Below, piece after piece: positions 35,578-44,072 of a stretch of 64,000 nucleotides of DNA (its first letter is position 1; every line of letters begins with the position of its first letter). The position numbers and the translations under genes are program-made. A model generated the notes under the pieces. It saw nothing but the letters and a program-made list of their open reading frames with translations, searched no databases and was not told the origin of the DNA. Source of the DNA: Deltaproteobacteria bacterium (GTDB taxonomy: Bacteria > Myxococcota_A > Polyangia > DRWM01 > JAAZOP01); assembly GCA_016218815.1 (NCBI GenBank), contig JACRCX010000069.1, positions 25,581 through 89,580 of the forward strand, read 5' to 3'.

Positions 35578-36635
35578 GGACGGCGGAAGTACCGGGGCGG
35601 CGTGTGGATGTTGGGCACCGCCGGGCGGGCTTCCTTGCCGGACGACAGCCAGTCGGCAAGAGCCTCGATGCCGAGCCGATGGGCGGCGGTGATCTCGTCG
35701 ACCGTCATGCCGACGTCCGGGACCGGCGGAACGTGGATGAAGCCGAACGCCGCCGGTACCTCGGTCGCGCTCGCGCAGTAGTCGAGCAACCGATACATGA
35801 CGTAGTTGCACAGGAAGTCGCCGGCATCGGCCGAAACGAGGGTCGGGAACCCTCCCGCGGTCATCGCCGCGTCCATCTCGTCGATCGGGTAGTCGGCCCG
35901 CAGCCGGCTGGTACCTCCCGGCACGATCGGCTCGCCCGACATGGTGACCCCCGCGTTGTCGGTGCCGCGCATGACGTTCAACGCCGCGGTTTCGAACCGC
36001 ATCCCCTCGGGCCCCGCCTGCCCCGTCGCGATCACGGCGTCGGGATGCAGCCGCTCGATCTCGGCCTCCAGCTCGTCCCAGGACGTCCCCCACTCCACCG
36101 CCAGCTCGACGACGCGCACGTCGAGACCGCCCACCATCGTCTCGCCGAGCGGCTCGATCGCCTCGTACGACGAGTTGATCGCATACCCACCGAACGGCTC
36201 GAACCCGCTCATGAGCAGCACCTTCGGCACGGCGATGGAGAGCATGCCGACATCGGAGGCAGTGGCCTCGTGCACCGTGACCTCGAAGTCGTACGTTCCC
36301 GAACGCTCGGGCAGGCCGGAAATGGCCCCTTCGACGTCAAGATCCAGTCCAGGCGGAAGGCCGCCGCTCGTGACTTCCCAGGTCACCGTCCCCGAGGCAC
36401 CCGACGCCTCGAGCTGCGCCGCGTAAGCCACCTGCACACGTCCCCCCGGCAGCGACTCGGTCGTGATCGCGATCGCCGGAACCTCGTCCGCGACGTCGCC
36501 GTCGCCTCCGGCCCCATCGGCATCGTCTCCCGTCTCGGCCGCACCGGCATCGTCGTCCGACCCTTCATCGCAGGCCGTCGCCACGCCCAGAATCGCCAAG
36601 CAGAGCCACAACCAGCCGAAGCGCGTCCTCAACAT
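35574..36635 (-). CDS. Exported pyroglutamyl-peptidase I-like lipoprotein with Ig-type domain
   Basis: 353-aa lipoprotein. The signal ends in LGVATAC. An acidic linker and a putative He_PIG/Ig-type domain (residues about 55-135: ITTESLPGGRVQVAYAAQLEA and GAISGLPERSGTYDFEVTV) precede a pyroglutamyl-peptidase I domain. That domain has VLLMSGFEPFGG, MRFETAALNV (catalytic Glu), DAGDFLCNYVMY (catalytic Cys) and FGFIHVPPVP (catalytic His). Normally this enzyme is a cytosolic protein of about 215 aa that removes N-terminal pyroglutamate. Here it is exported and fused to a sugar- or protein-binding Ig domain. Promoter at 36642-36670, almost leaderless. It is coupled by ATGA to the following TPR-like gene. 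Confidence 0.85.
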   Translation of the reverse strand: MLRTRFGWLWLCLAILGVATACDEGSDDDAGAAETGDDADGAGGDGDVADEVPAIAITTESLPGGRVQVAYAAQLEASGASGTVTWEVTSGGLPPGLDLDVEGAISGLPERSGTYDFEVTVHEATASDVGMLSIAVPKVLLMSGFEPFGGYAINSSYEAIEPLGETMVGGLDVRVVELAVEWGTSWDELEAEIERLHPDAVIATGQAGPEGMRFETAALNVMRGTDNAGVTMSGEPIVPGGTSRLRADYPIDEMDAAMTAGGFPTLVSADAGDFLCNYVMYRLLDYCASATEVPAAFGFIHVPPVPDVGMTVDEITAAHRLGIEALADWLSSGKEARPAVPNIHTPPRYFRRP

Positions 36636-36641
36636 GACGGC

Positions 36642-36670
36642 AAGGTACCATCGGGCACCCCGGGCGGCAA
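36642..36670 (-). promoter_or_regulatory. Near-leaderless promoter for the pyroglutamyl-peptidase lipoprotein
   Basis: On the minus strand TTGCCG (36670-36665), 17-nt spacer, TACCTT (36647-36642). The ATG at 36635 is 6 nt after the -10 box, so the transcription start would fall at the start codon. Confidence 0.45.
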
Positions 36671-36707
36671 CGAGCGCCGTTGACCGCCAGGAACCGCCCT
36701 GGTTGTT

Positions 36708-36756
36708 CCCCTTTGCGTCCTTTGCGGCCCTTTGCGCCCTTTGCGCGAAATTCCGG
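36708..36756. repeat. 49-nt CGCAAAGG-type dispersed repeat, copy 1
   Basis: Four CTTTGCG units in a row, ending in GCGCGAAATTCCGG. Its reverse complement aligns along its full 49 nt with copy 2 at 61909-61957. Located between the pyroglutamyl-peptidase gene and the TamB-like gene. Confidence 0.85.
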
Positions 36757-36795
36757 AACCGCGTTGGCCGGAACGACGATCGCTCGCGAAGCCGC

Positions 36796-39700
36796 TCACC
36801 ACTCCGTCCGGAACTGCAGGTGGATGCCGCCGGACTGGGCGTCGCCGAAATTCCCTTCGAGGGAGAGGTTGCGCAGGATGAGCCACTCGACGCGGCCTTC
36901 GTTCGAGTTCTGCACCTGGTCGGCGTCGAGCTGGTACGAGTACTCGACGTAGAGATTGGACAGGACGTTCATCCCGGCACGGAGGCGGGCGTCGGTGAAG
37001 CCCGAGGTGCCGGGATCGACGCGCAGCACGGTCAGCGGCGAGATGCGCGAGGCGACCTCGGACTGGAAGAAGGCGAGGCCGACGGCGTCGACGACATTGC
37101 CGGCGATCTGACCGGCCTGGTCGCGCAGGGCCAGCTGCTCCGCGGACGTCACGTCCGTGCGCCCCAGGAAGAGCAGCGCGAGGATCTCGCTCTGGTCGCG
37201 CGGCGGATCGCTGGTGAGCTGGACGGCGGGGTGGCGCAACGTGCCCGTGACGTCGACGTAGACCGGCCCCTCGGAGGTCTGGGCGGCGAGCCGGACGTCG
37301 ATCGTGCCGTCGACCGGGTAGTGCCCGGTGAACTCGACCGTGCCGAACTCGAGGTCGAAGCGGCGGCCGAACATGTCCGCCCACCCTCGGCGCACCTCGA
37401 CGCTCCCGGCCACCGAGGAGCCCTCCTCCTGCCTCGGGCTGCTGCGGAAGACCAGCGTGCCGGTCGCCGTCATCTGCATGTCCTCGCGCCGCACCGACAA
37501 CTCCCCCTCGGCGTCGAGGGTCACGGTGACGTCCCAGGGGGCCAGGGACTCCGCGGATTCCGCCGGGCGGGGCGTCTCGTGGCCGGCGACGACGAAGTCG
37601 GGGTGATCGCCCATCCCCATCACCGCCCGGCTGCGTTGCCGCGGCAACACCAGCGTGCACCTCCCGACCTCGACGCCGGCATCGACCCGCCGAGCGCCCG
37701 TCAGCGGATCGATCACGGTCAACACCGTCCCCGTGACGCCGGCCGCACAGGTCAGCCGGCCGAAGGTCGTCCCCTCCCCGGACAGCGGGAAGTCGGTCGA
37801 GTCGACCTGCAGGTCGAGGCCGAATCCCCCGGGCACCGCCCAGTCGATCGTGCCGGAGAGGCTGGCCTCTCCCCCGCCGCTCTTCGCCGCCACGCGTTCC
37901 AGGGTGATCCGTTCCTGCTCGGCCGTACCAACCAGCTCCACCGCGGTGAACCGCTGGGCCGTGGCCAGGAGCACGAACCCGCCCTCGACCACGTGGAAGC
38001 TGCCGGTGACGTCCGGGGAGCCCAGCGGACCGTGGACCGCCAGGTCCAGGTCCGCCAGGCCGGACATATCGGAGATCTCGGGCGGGGCGGGCACGCCGCC
38101 GAGATCGAGCCGGCGGGCGAAGATCGTCGCGTCGATGACCGCCGCGGCCGCCTCCAGCCGCCCGAAGGACAGCAGGTCGGGGAACGCATCGCCCTCCTCT
38201 TCCGGCGGAACCGGCCCCCGTGCTCCGGCGCCGCTGCCCGTGACCAGCGCCCCGTCCGGGACCCCGGGCAGCGTGCCGCGCCGCGGCTCCGGGGCCGGCT
38301 CGTGCCAACCCGGGCGCCGCTTCCCCTCCGGGTTGTCGGGAAGCAGGAGGTCCCCGCGGACCTGCAACGCCACGCCCTCGTCGTTGCGCACCGTCGCCCG
38401 CACCGCCGCCCGCCGCCCCTCGCCGTCGATCGCGAGGGCGACGGCCCGCGCCGGAACCTCGCCCAGGTACGGGCTGTCGCCGGAGACCGACAGCGACCAG
38501 ACCGAGACGCCGCCGGCGGGGGGCGGCGACCAGCGGGTGCGCAGCCCCACGCGCTCGGCAGGCGCGTGCACGAATCGTCCCGGGAAGGCCGCCACGAGCA
38601 GCTCTCCCCCGACGGTGCCGGCAAGACGCACGTCGGGTCGCACGGCGACGTCGCGGTCGCGCAGCAGGGTCAAGGGATCCGACGCCCATTCCACGACCGC
38701 CTCGGCCGTGCCGCCGGCCGAGTCGCCCAGGTGCACTGCCACCCGCACGCCCGCGGCGTCGGCGTCCGCGGTGACGCGACCGTCGAGCAGCGGCAGCTCC
38801 GGGCGCGCCGTCCAGGCCAGCCTCCCGGCCGCCCCTTCCGCCCGGCCGCGCGGCCTTCCCGGACTGCCGGTGAGCACCGCGGACCCCGACAACGACCCGG
38901 ACGGGACCTCGGGCCCGGCCGGACCGAGCTGTGACGGGTCCACCTGGACGAACGCGACGTGCTGGAGCCACTCGCCGTCGCGCAGCCCCTGCCACGCACG
39001 CGCCGGCGCCGCGGTCGGGTCGTGGAGCAGGGCGATCCGGCCGTCACCCTCGGCCACGCCATCGCCGGGCAGGTCGAGCCGGAATCGATCGCCGCAATCG
39101 CGACCGCGGCAGTCCAGGCCGATCCAACCGTCGATCGGCGGCAGGTCACCCACGGCGAAGTCCTCGACTCCCACCTGCACCTCGATCGCGTGCTCGTCGG
39201 CGACGAACAGGACGCTGCCCTCCGAGACCGTCCCGGCAATCTCCGGCATGTCCGGACGCGCCGTGCGCAGCAGGGAGAGCGGGACCTGGTCCGCCCGCAC
39301 GAAGACGGTCAGGCCGGAGCCGGGAAGCTGCGTGAGATCGGCGACCACGGCCCCGCCGGAAGCGAGCGTCGCTTCCGCGGAGACGCGAAGGTCGCTCCCC
39401 TCCAGCCGGCCGGTCGCCGTCACGCGCGTCTCGCGGACTCCGCCCATCGCCAGCCCGTCGATGCTCGCGCCGAACTCCACCACGGGCCGCCGCACCGTGC
39501 CGCCCGCCGTCACGTGCCCCGAGACCCGCCCCGCCTCGACCGCGTCGCGCATCGAGGCCGGGGCCACACCGAAGTCGAAGAGGAACCCGAGCGGCAAGCC
39601 GGTCAGCTCCGCCGCGAGCTGCAGGCGGCGCCAGCCGCGGACCGAGCCCGCGGCATGGCCGGCGGCTCCGGCCCCCTCCACCACGAACGACGGGATCTCG

Positions 39701-41985
39701 AGGCCGGAGGACCCGCCGCGCACCGTGCCATGGAAGCGCAGGGCGGAATCCCGGGAGCGCAGCAGCCCGCCCTCGAGCGACGCCTCGACCGTGCCGGTCT
39801 CGACGGAGCGGCGGAGCCGGATCGAGGACGACGCCGTGCTCCTGCCGCTCGCCAGGCGCACCGTCCCTCCCCCCGACACCGTGTCCCCGACCAGCTCGAC
39901 CGAGACGGTGCCGATCCGCGTGCGGCCGCTGCGCAATGCCGTCACGCTCGCGCTCGCGCGCGAGTCGCCGTTCACGGCCGCCGGCTCCAGCTCGGCATGG
40001 ATCGCACCGGCGCGCACCGTTCCGTGGCGCGCCCCGGCCGCGTCGGCCGAGGCGCGGACGAGCCGCCACTCGCCGTTCGCGGCCGTCGCTTCCGCGCTCG
40101 CCAGGAACGGACCGGTGACGGTGTCCGCGCGACCGAGCACGAGCGAGCCGTCGCTGCGGACCGACGCGACGATCTCGAGTCCGCCCGCGCCGTCGCGCTC
40201 GAGCGACAGATCCGCGACGACGGGCGCCGTCGTCCGCGTCCCGCGGGCCCCGTCCTCGGCCGCCGCCACCCGGGCGTCCTCGAGCCGCAGCGCCAACCTT
40301 CCGTCCGGACCGACCTCGAGGTGGAGCGGCACGCCGCGCGGCTCGCCGGCCGACGCGCCGTCGCGCTCGATCGGCCCCGAAACCACCGTCTCCCCGGCGC
40401 GCAGCGCGGCGCCCTCCTCGCCCAGCAGCCAACCGTCCGCCGCCCAGGCCCCGTCTCCCGCCGGGCGGGCGTCCAGGTGGGTGCTCCAGGGACCGCTCAG
40501 CTCCGCCGCTGCCGCCTCGGCGCGCAGCTCGCCGCGGGAAGAAATCGTGACGGCGCCCCCCCGGACATCGGCGCCGCGTCCGGAGGCGTCGGCGGCGATC
40601 TCGAGCGGTCCGACGGCGGCGAGCCAGGGCGTTTCGAGCCGTGCGGCCGAGGCCAGCTTGACCTCGCCCTGCGCGCGCCACTCCTCGGGCCCGCCCTGCG
40701 CCAGGTCGACCGACGCCGCGACCGCGAGCGTGCCGTCGACCGCCAGGAGGCTCACGGCACCGCCGCTGCGATCGCCGCGAGCGGCGCCGGCCCACGGTCC
40801 GCCCGGTACGTCGGCGCCGGTGATTTCGACGCCCGTCAGGTCGGCCTCGACTGCGGGACGGGACAGGTCGGCGCGCAGGTCGGCGTCGAGCGACACGGCG
40901 AGTCCGGGGGGCGCGCCGGCGGCGCCGAGCCGGACGGGGCGCGCGTCGTCGAGGTGTACCGTCGCGGTGAGGGTGCGCGCCTGGGCGGCGGACTCGAGAC
41001 GGCCATCGACCAGGGCGGCGCCGGCGTCGGTGCGAGCCGACGCGTGGAAGGCGAGCGCTTCGGCGGGGCCGTCTGCCGTGACGTCGAGGTCCCGGGCGCG
41101 GCCGGGGCGGAGGCCCGGGATTCCGGCGGGGAGGTAGCGCTCGAGGTCGAGGCCCCGCTCGTCGCCCCGCAGCGCCGCGTGCAGCCCGGCGTCGTCGACC
41201 CCGAAGCGGACGGCGGCGGAGTCGCCCTCCTGCTCCAGGTGCGCCTCGGCGTCGACCGGGCGACCGGTACGCGACTCGACGCGCCCGTCGAACGCGACGC
41301 GGTCGGTGCGCGCGGCGGGGCCCATGCGCCGCACGTCGACCTCGCCGCGGGCGTCGGCCTGGACACGATGGGACCCGCGGCCGGCGAGGAGGGAGACGTC
41401 CAGCTCGGGGATGCGGACGGTCATGGCGGCGGGCGGCAGGTCGACGGCGACGCGCACGCCGGCCATCTTGATGTCGGGCAGGTCGAAGAGCCACGGCCCG
41501 GGCGGGCGCCTCCCGCGCTCGGCCTCGGGTACGGGCTCGCGGAAGGCGCGCACGATGCCCAGCCACTTCTTCCGCTGGCGCACCGTCACGTCGACGCCGC
41601 CCAGCCGCACGTCGGTGAAGCGGGCGACGCTGTCGAACAGGCGCCAGAGGTCGATGCGGGCGGAAGCGTCGGCCACGCGGACGACCTCGTAGCCCGCCGG
41701 GTCGCGGATGACGACGTTGCGCACGCGGATGTCTCCGAGCAGCGTTCCGCCGCCGTACTCGAACTCGATCGAGCCGGGGATCCCCTCGTCGATCGACTGC
41801 ACGACGCGGCGTACCGCCCATTCGCTGCCGGTCTCGGTCGCGAGGACGAAGATCAGGGCGGCGGAGGCGAGCAGCACGAGGCCGAGCAGGACGAGCGCGC
41901 CGCGAAGGATCCAGCGCAGCGCCCGGCGGCGCAGCGTGCGGTGCGCCGGCGTCGGCAACACCGTGCGTCGGGCCCTGCCGCGCAT
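36796..41985 (-). CDS. tamB: TamB-like (DUF490) translocation/assembly protein
   Basis: 1729-aa giant protein of the TamB/AsmA-like family, which bridges the inner membrane to outer-membrane TamA and assists outer-membrane protein or lipid transport. A single N-terminal signal-anchor (ALRWILRGALVLLGLVLL) is followed by over 1500 residues of repetitive beta-strand-rich sequence, as in TamB's hydrophobic groove. The conserved C-terminal DUF490 domain shows IDVRLAAQTSEGPVYVDVTGTLRH pattern and ILALLFLGRTD, and ends in a beta-strand (IHLQFRTEW) suited to interaction with the barrel. The ATG at 41985 overlaps the TamA stop (TGATG), so the pair is coupled. It is longer than E. coli TamB (about 1260 aa). 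Confidence 0.92.
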   Translation of the reverse strand: MRGRARRTVLPTPAHRTLRRRALRWILRGALVLLGLVLLASAALIFVLATETGSEWAVRRVVQSIDEGIPGSIEFEYGGGTLLGDIRVRNVVIRDPAGYEVVRVADASARIDLWRLFDSVARFTDVRLGGVDVTVRQRKKWLGIVRAFREPVPEAERGRRPPGPWLFDLPDIKMAGVRVAVDLPPAAMTVRIPELDVSLLAGRGSHRVQADARGEVDVRRMGPAARTDRVAFDGRVESRTGRPVDAEAHLEQEGDSAAVRFGVDDAGLHAALRGDERGLDLERYLPAGIPGLRPGRARDLDVTADGPAEALAFHASARTDAGAALVDGRLESAAQARTLTATVHLDDARPVRLGAAGAPPGLAVSLDADLRADLSRPAVEADLTGVEITGADVPGGPWAGAARGDRSGGAVSLLAVDGTLAVAASVDLAQGGPEEWRAQGEVKLASAARLETPWLAAVGPLEIAADASGRGADVRGGAVTISSRGELRAEAAAAELSGPWSTHLDARPAGDGAWAADGWLLGEEGAALRAGETVVSGPIERDGASAGEPRGVPLHLEVGPDGRLALRLEDARVAAAEDGARGTRTTAPVVADLSLERDGAGGLEIVASVRSDGSLVLGRADTVTGPFLASAEATAANGEWRLVRASADAAGARHGTVRAGAIHAELEPAAVNGDSRASASVTALRSGRTRIGTVSVELVGDTVSGGGTVRLASGRSTASSSIRLRRSVETGTVEASLEGGLLRSRDSALRFHGTVRGGSSGLEIPSFVVEGAGAAGHAAGSVRGWRRLQLAAELTGLPLGFLFDFGVAPASMRDAVEAGRVSGHVTAGGTVRRPVVEFGASIDGLAMGGVRETRVTATGRLEGSDLRVSAEATLASGGAVVADLTQLPGSGLTVFVRADQVPLSLLRTARPDMPEIAGTVSEGSVLFVADEHAIEVQVGVEDFAVGDLPPIDGWIGLDCRGRDCGDRFRLDLPGDGVAEGDGRIALLHDPTAAPARAWQGLRDGEWLQHVAFVQVDPSQLGPAGPEVPSGSLSGSAVLTGSPGRPRGRAEGAAGRLAWTARPELPLLDGRVTADADAAGVRVAVHLGDSAGGTAEAVVEWASDPLTLLRDRDVAVRPDVRLAGTVGGELLVAAFPGRFVHAPAERVGLRTRWSPPPAGGVSVWSLSVSGDSPYLGEVPARAVALAIDGEGRRAAVRATVRNDEGVALQVRGDLLLPDNPEGKRRPGWHEPAPEPRRGTLPGVPDGALVTGSGAGARGPVPPEEEGDAFPDLLSFGRLEAAAAVIDATIFARRLDLGGVPAPPEISDMSGLADLDLAVHGPLGSPDVTGSFHVVEGGFVLLATAQRFTAVELVGTAEQERITLERVAAKSGGGEASLSGTIDWAVPGGFGLDLQVDSTDFPLSGEGTTFGRLTCAAGVTGTVLTVIDPLTGARRVDAGVEVGRCTLVLPRQRSRAVMGMGDHPDFVVAGHETPRPAESAESLAPWDVTVTLDAEGELSVRREDMQMTATGTLVFRSSPRQEEGSSVAGSVEVRRGWADMFGRRFDLEFGTVEFTGHYPVDGTIDVRLAAQTSEGPVYVDVTGTLRHPAVQLTSDPPRDQSEILALLFLGRTDVTSAEQLALRDQAGQIAGNVVDAVGLAFFQSEVASRISPLTVLRVDPGTSGFTDARLRAGMNVLSNLYVEYSYQLDADQVQNSNEGRVEWLILRNLSLEGNFGDAQSGGIHLQFRTEW

Positions 41986-43919
41986 CAGTAGGCCTCCCCC
42001 AGGGTGAGCTGGAACGCGACGGGCGGGAGGTCGGCGAGCCGCGGGTCGGTCTGGAGCGGCACGCCGACGTCGAAGCGCACGGGGCCGACGGGCGTGACGT
42101 AGCGCAGGCCGGCGCCGACGGTGGGGTGGAACAGCCGGGTGCTGGACGCGGAGTAGACGCTGGAGAAGAAGCCGTCGATCACGTTGCCGGCGTCGAAGAA
42201 GACCGCGGCGGAGAGGTCGCCCCAGACCTTCACGCGCAGCTCGGCCGATGCTTCCCACAGGGTATTGCCGCCGAGCGACGGCTGGACGCACGCGGGGTCG
42301 GGCGGATCGGTGGGGCAATCGCGCCAGGCGCCGACGGCGTGGTAGGGCAGGCCGCGGATGTTGTTCGCGCCGCCGGAGAAGAACCTCTCGTCCGGCGGCG
42401 CCAGCGCGTCGCCGCCGAACGGCACGATGATCCCCGCCGCCACGCGCAGGACCAGCGTCACGCGCTCGTGCAGCCCGTAGTAGCCGCGCAAATCCCCCTT
42501 GAGCAGGAAGTAGCGGTAGAAGTCGCGCGAGTCGTCGCCGTCCTGGTAGTCGCCGCCGGTGGGATCGATGCCCAGGCGGAGGAGCGCGGAGATGTAGTGG
42601 CCGTTGTGCGGGGCCAGCGGGTCGTCGCGCAGATCGAGGGTGGTGGTGAAGTCGAGCAGGTAGAGCAGGTACGGGACGTCGGCGACGCTGCCGCTGGTGT
42701 GGACGTTCCACAGATCGACCCAGCGCACGGCGTTGAACAGGCCCACCGACAACGTCCGATCCCGGAAGGACCGCTCCGCGCCCACCCGCGCCTGGATCGC
42801 CTGCGTCGAGTAGTCGCTCGCGGTCGGCTCCGCCTCGTACTTGAGCGACGCAAGGAACGCGAGCCGCAGGTCGGCCTCGTTCGGCTGCCGGAAGTTCAGG
42901 ACCGTGGAGCCGAAGGGACCGAGGTCGACTCGCCCGCCCTCGGTATCGATGGCGCCCAGGTCGAAGGCCCAGCCGAAGCGGTTCGTCCACTGCAGCCGGC
43001 GCAGGCCCCCGAACAGGTTGCGGTGCTCGTAGCTGCCGGTGACCTCCGCCTGCTGCCTCCCCTGCTCCGTGGCGAAACCGACGCCGAGCTTCAGGCGCTG
43101 CATGTCGCCCTCGGCCAGCTCGACGTCGACATCGACCGTCGGCGTCGCGGCGGACTCGGCCGGGACCTCGGTGACCTCGATCGAGGAGAAGATGCCGGCG
43201 TTGACGAGGGCCGCGCGGGCGTCGTCCAGCCGCGCGGCGGAGAACGTCTCGCCCGCGTCGATCCCGACCTCCTCGCGGATCGGCGGCTCCGGAACGGATT
43301 CCAGGCCGGAGATGCGCACCTCGCCGAAATCGGCGGGCGGACCCGCATCGATGATCAGCTCGGCCGTCGCGGTGTCGGCCGCGTCGTCGATGCGCACCGT
43401 TCCCGTCACCGTCGGGCTGGGGAACCCGTTGTTGCGCAGCGCGCGGCGGATGCCCTCCTTCGTCGCGTCCCAGTCGTCCTCCGCGATCACCTCGCCCTCG
43501 GCGATCCGGATCGCGTCCTGCGCCTCGCGACGAGCGACCGGCGGCAGCGTGTCCAGTCCGGTGATGGTCAGCGTGTCCAGGACGGCCGGCGCCCCCTCCG
43601 TCACGTGGAAGGTGAGCACGACGCCGCTCCCGTCCGGGGTCCAACGCAGCCCGACGGCGTCGAGCCGCGCATGGTAATACCCGAAGGCGCGATAGATGCG
43701 GGCGACCCGGGGCGCATCACGCTCGAAGAGGACCTCGTCGAGATACCGCTCGTCCGACCATGCGTACCCGTCTTCCGCCACCAGCGCCAGGCGGTCCAGG
43801 ATCTCCCGGTCGGAAACGCCCTCGTTCCCCTCGACCTCCATCGCGCACAGCCGCAGGCGCGTGTCGACCGTGGCGCAGGAGAGCGCGGCAAGCAAGGCGC
43901 AGGACGCGGCGAATTGCAC
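41985..43919 (-). CDS. tamA: TamA/BamA-family outer-membrane assembly protein
   Basis: About 644-aa Omp85-family protein. POTRA-like repeats occupy about residues 25-280 (EVEGNEGVSDREILDRL; LDTLTITGLDTLPP; FGEVRISGLESVPEPP), and the C-terminal half is a 16-strand-type barrel. It contains the L6-loop signature in FFSGGANNIRGLPYHAVG, including the invariant Arg-Gly. It ends GVPLQTDPRLADLPPVAFQLTLGEAY. The signal is placed at GTG 43919 because QFAASCALLAALSC looks like a lipoprotein-type signal; GTG 44033 or ATG 44024 are alternatives with an odd Cys/Arg-rich N-terminus. It is directly upstream of and coupled to tamB. Confidence 0.9.
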   Translation of the reverse strand: MQFAASCALLAALSCATVDTRLRLCAMEVEGNEGVSDREILDRLALVAEDGYAWSDERYLDEVLFERDAPRVARIYRAFGYYHARLDAVGLRWTPDGSGVVLTFHVTEGAPAVLDTLTITGLDTLPPVARREAQDAIRIAEGEVIAEDDWDATKEGIRRALRNNGFPSPTVTGTVRIDDAADTATAELIIDAGPPADFGEVRISGLESVPEPPIREEVGIDAGETFSAARLDDARAALVNAGIFSSIEVTEVPAESAATPTVDVDVELAEGDMQRLKLGVGFATEQGRQQAEVTGSYEHRNLFGGLRRLQWTNRFGWAFDLGAIDTEGGRVDLGPFGSTVLNFRQPNEADLRLAFLASLKYEAEPTASDYSTQAIQARVGAERSFRDRTLSVGLFNAVRWVDLWNVHTSGSVADVPYLLYLLDFTTTLDLRDDPLAPHNGHYISALLRLGIDPTGGDYQDGDDSRDFYRYFLLKGDLRGYYGLHERVTLVLRVAAGIIVPFGGDALAPPDERFFSGGANNIRGLPYHAVGAWRDCPTDPPDPACVQPSLGGNTLWEASAELRVKVWGDLSAAVFFDAGNVIDGFFSSVYSASSTRLFHPTVGAGLRYVTPVGPVRFDVGVPLQTDPRLADLPPVAFQLTLGEAY

Positions 43920-44072
43920 CCGGCGGCACGGCCGAAGGGGCGAGCGCTGCTCCCCGCGGCCGCATCGAAGGGCGGCAGCGTTACAAGAAAATGCTCGGCG
44001 CACACTCCGGCCCACGGACCTCATCCTGGCCACGGATCATGCCGGTAACGGGCGTAAGTAGAAAGAAAACTG

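Noticed and set aside
36796..43644. Single 2282-codon frame joining TamA-region codons with TamB
   Set aside because: The TamA-region part is the wrong frame of tamA; the real TamB begins at 41985 with a signal anchor.
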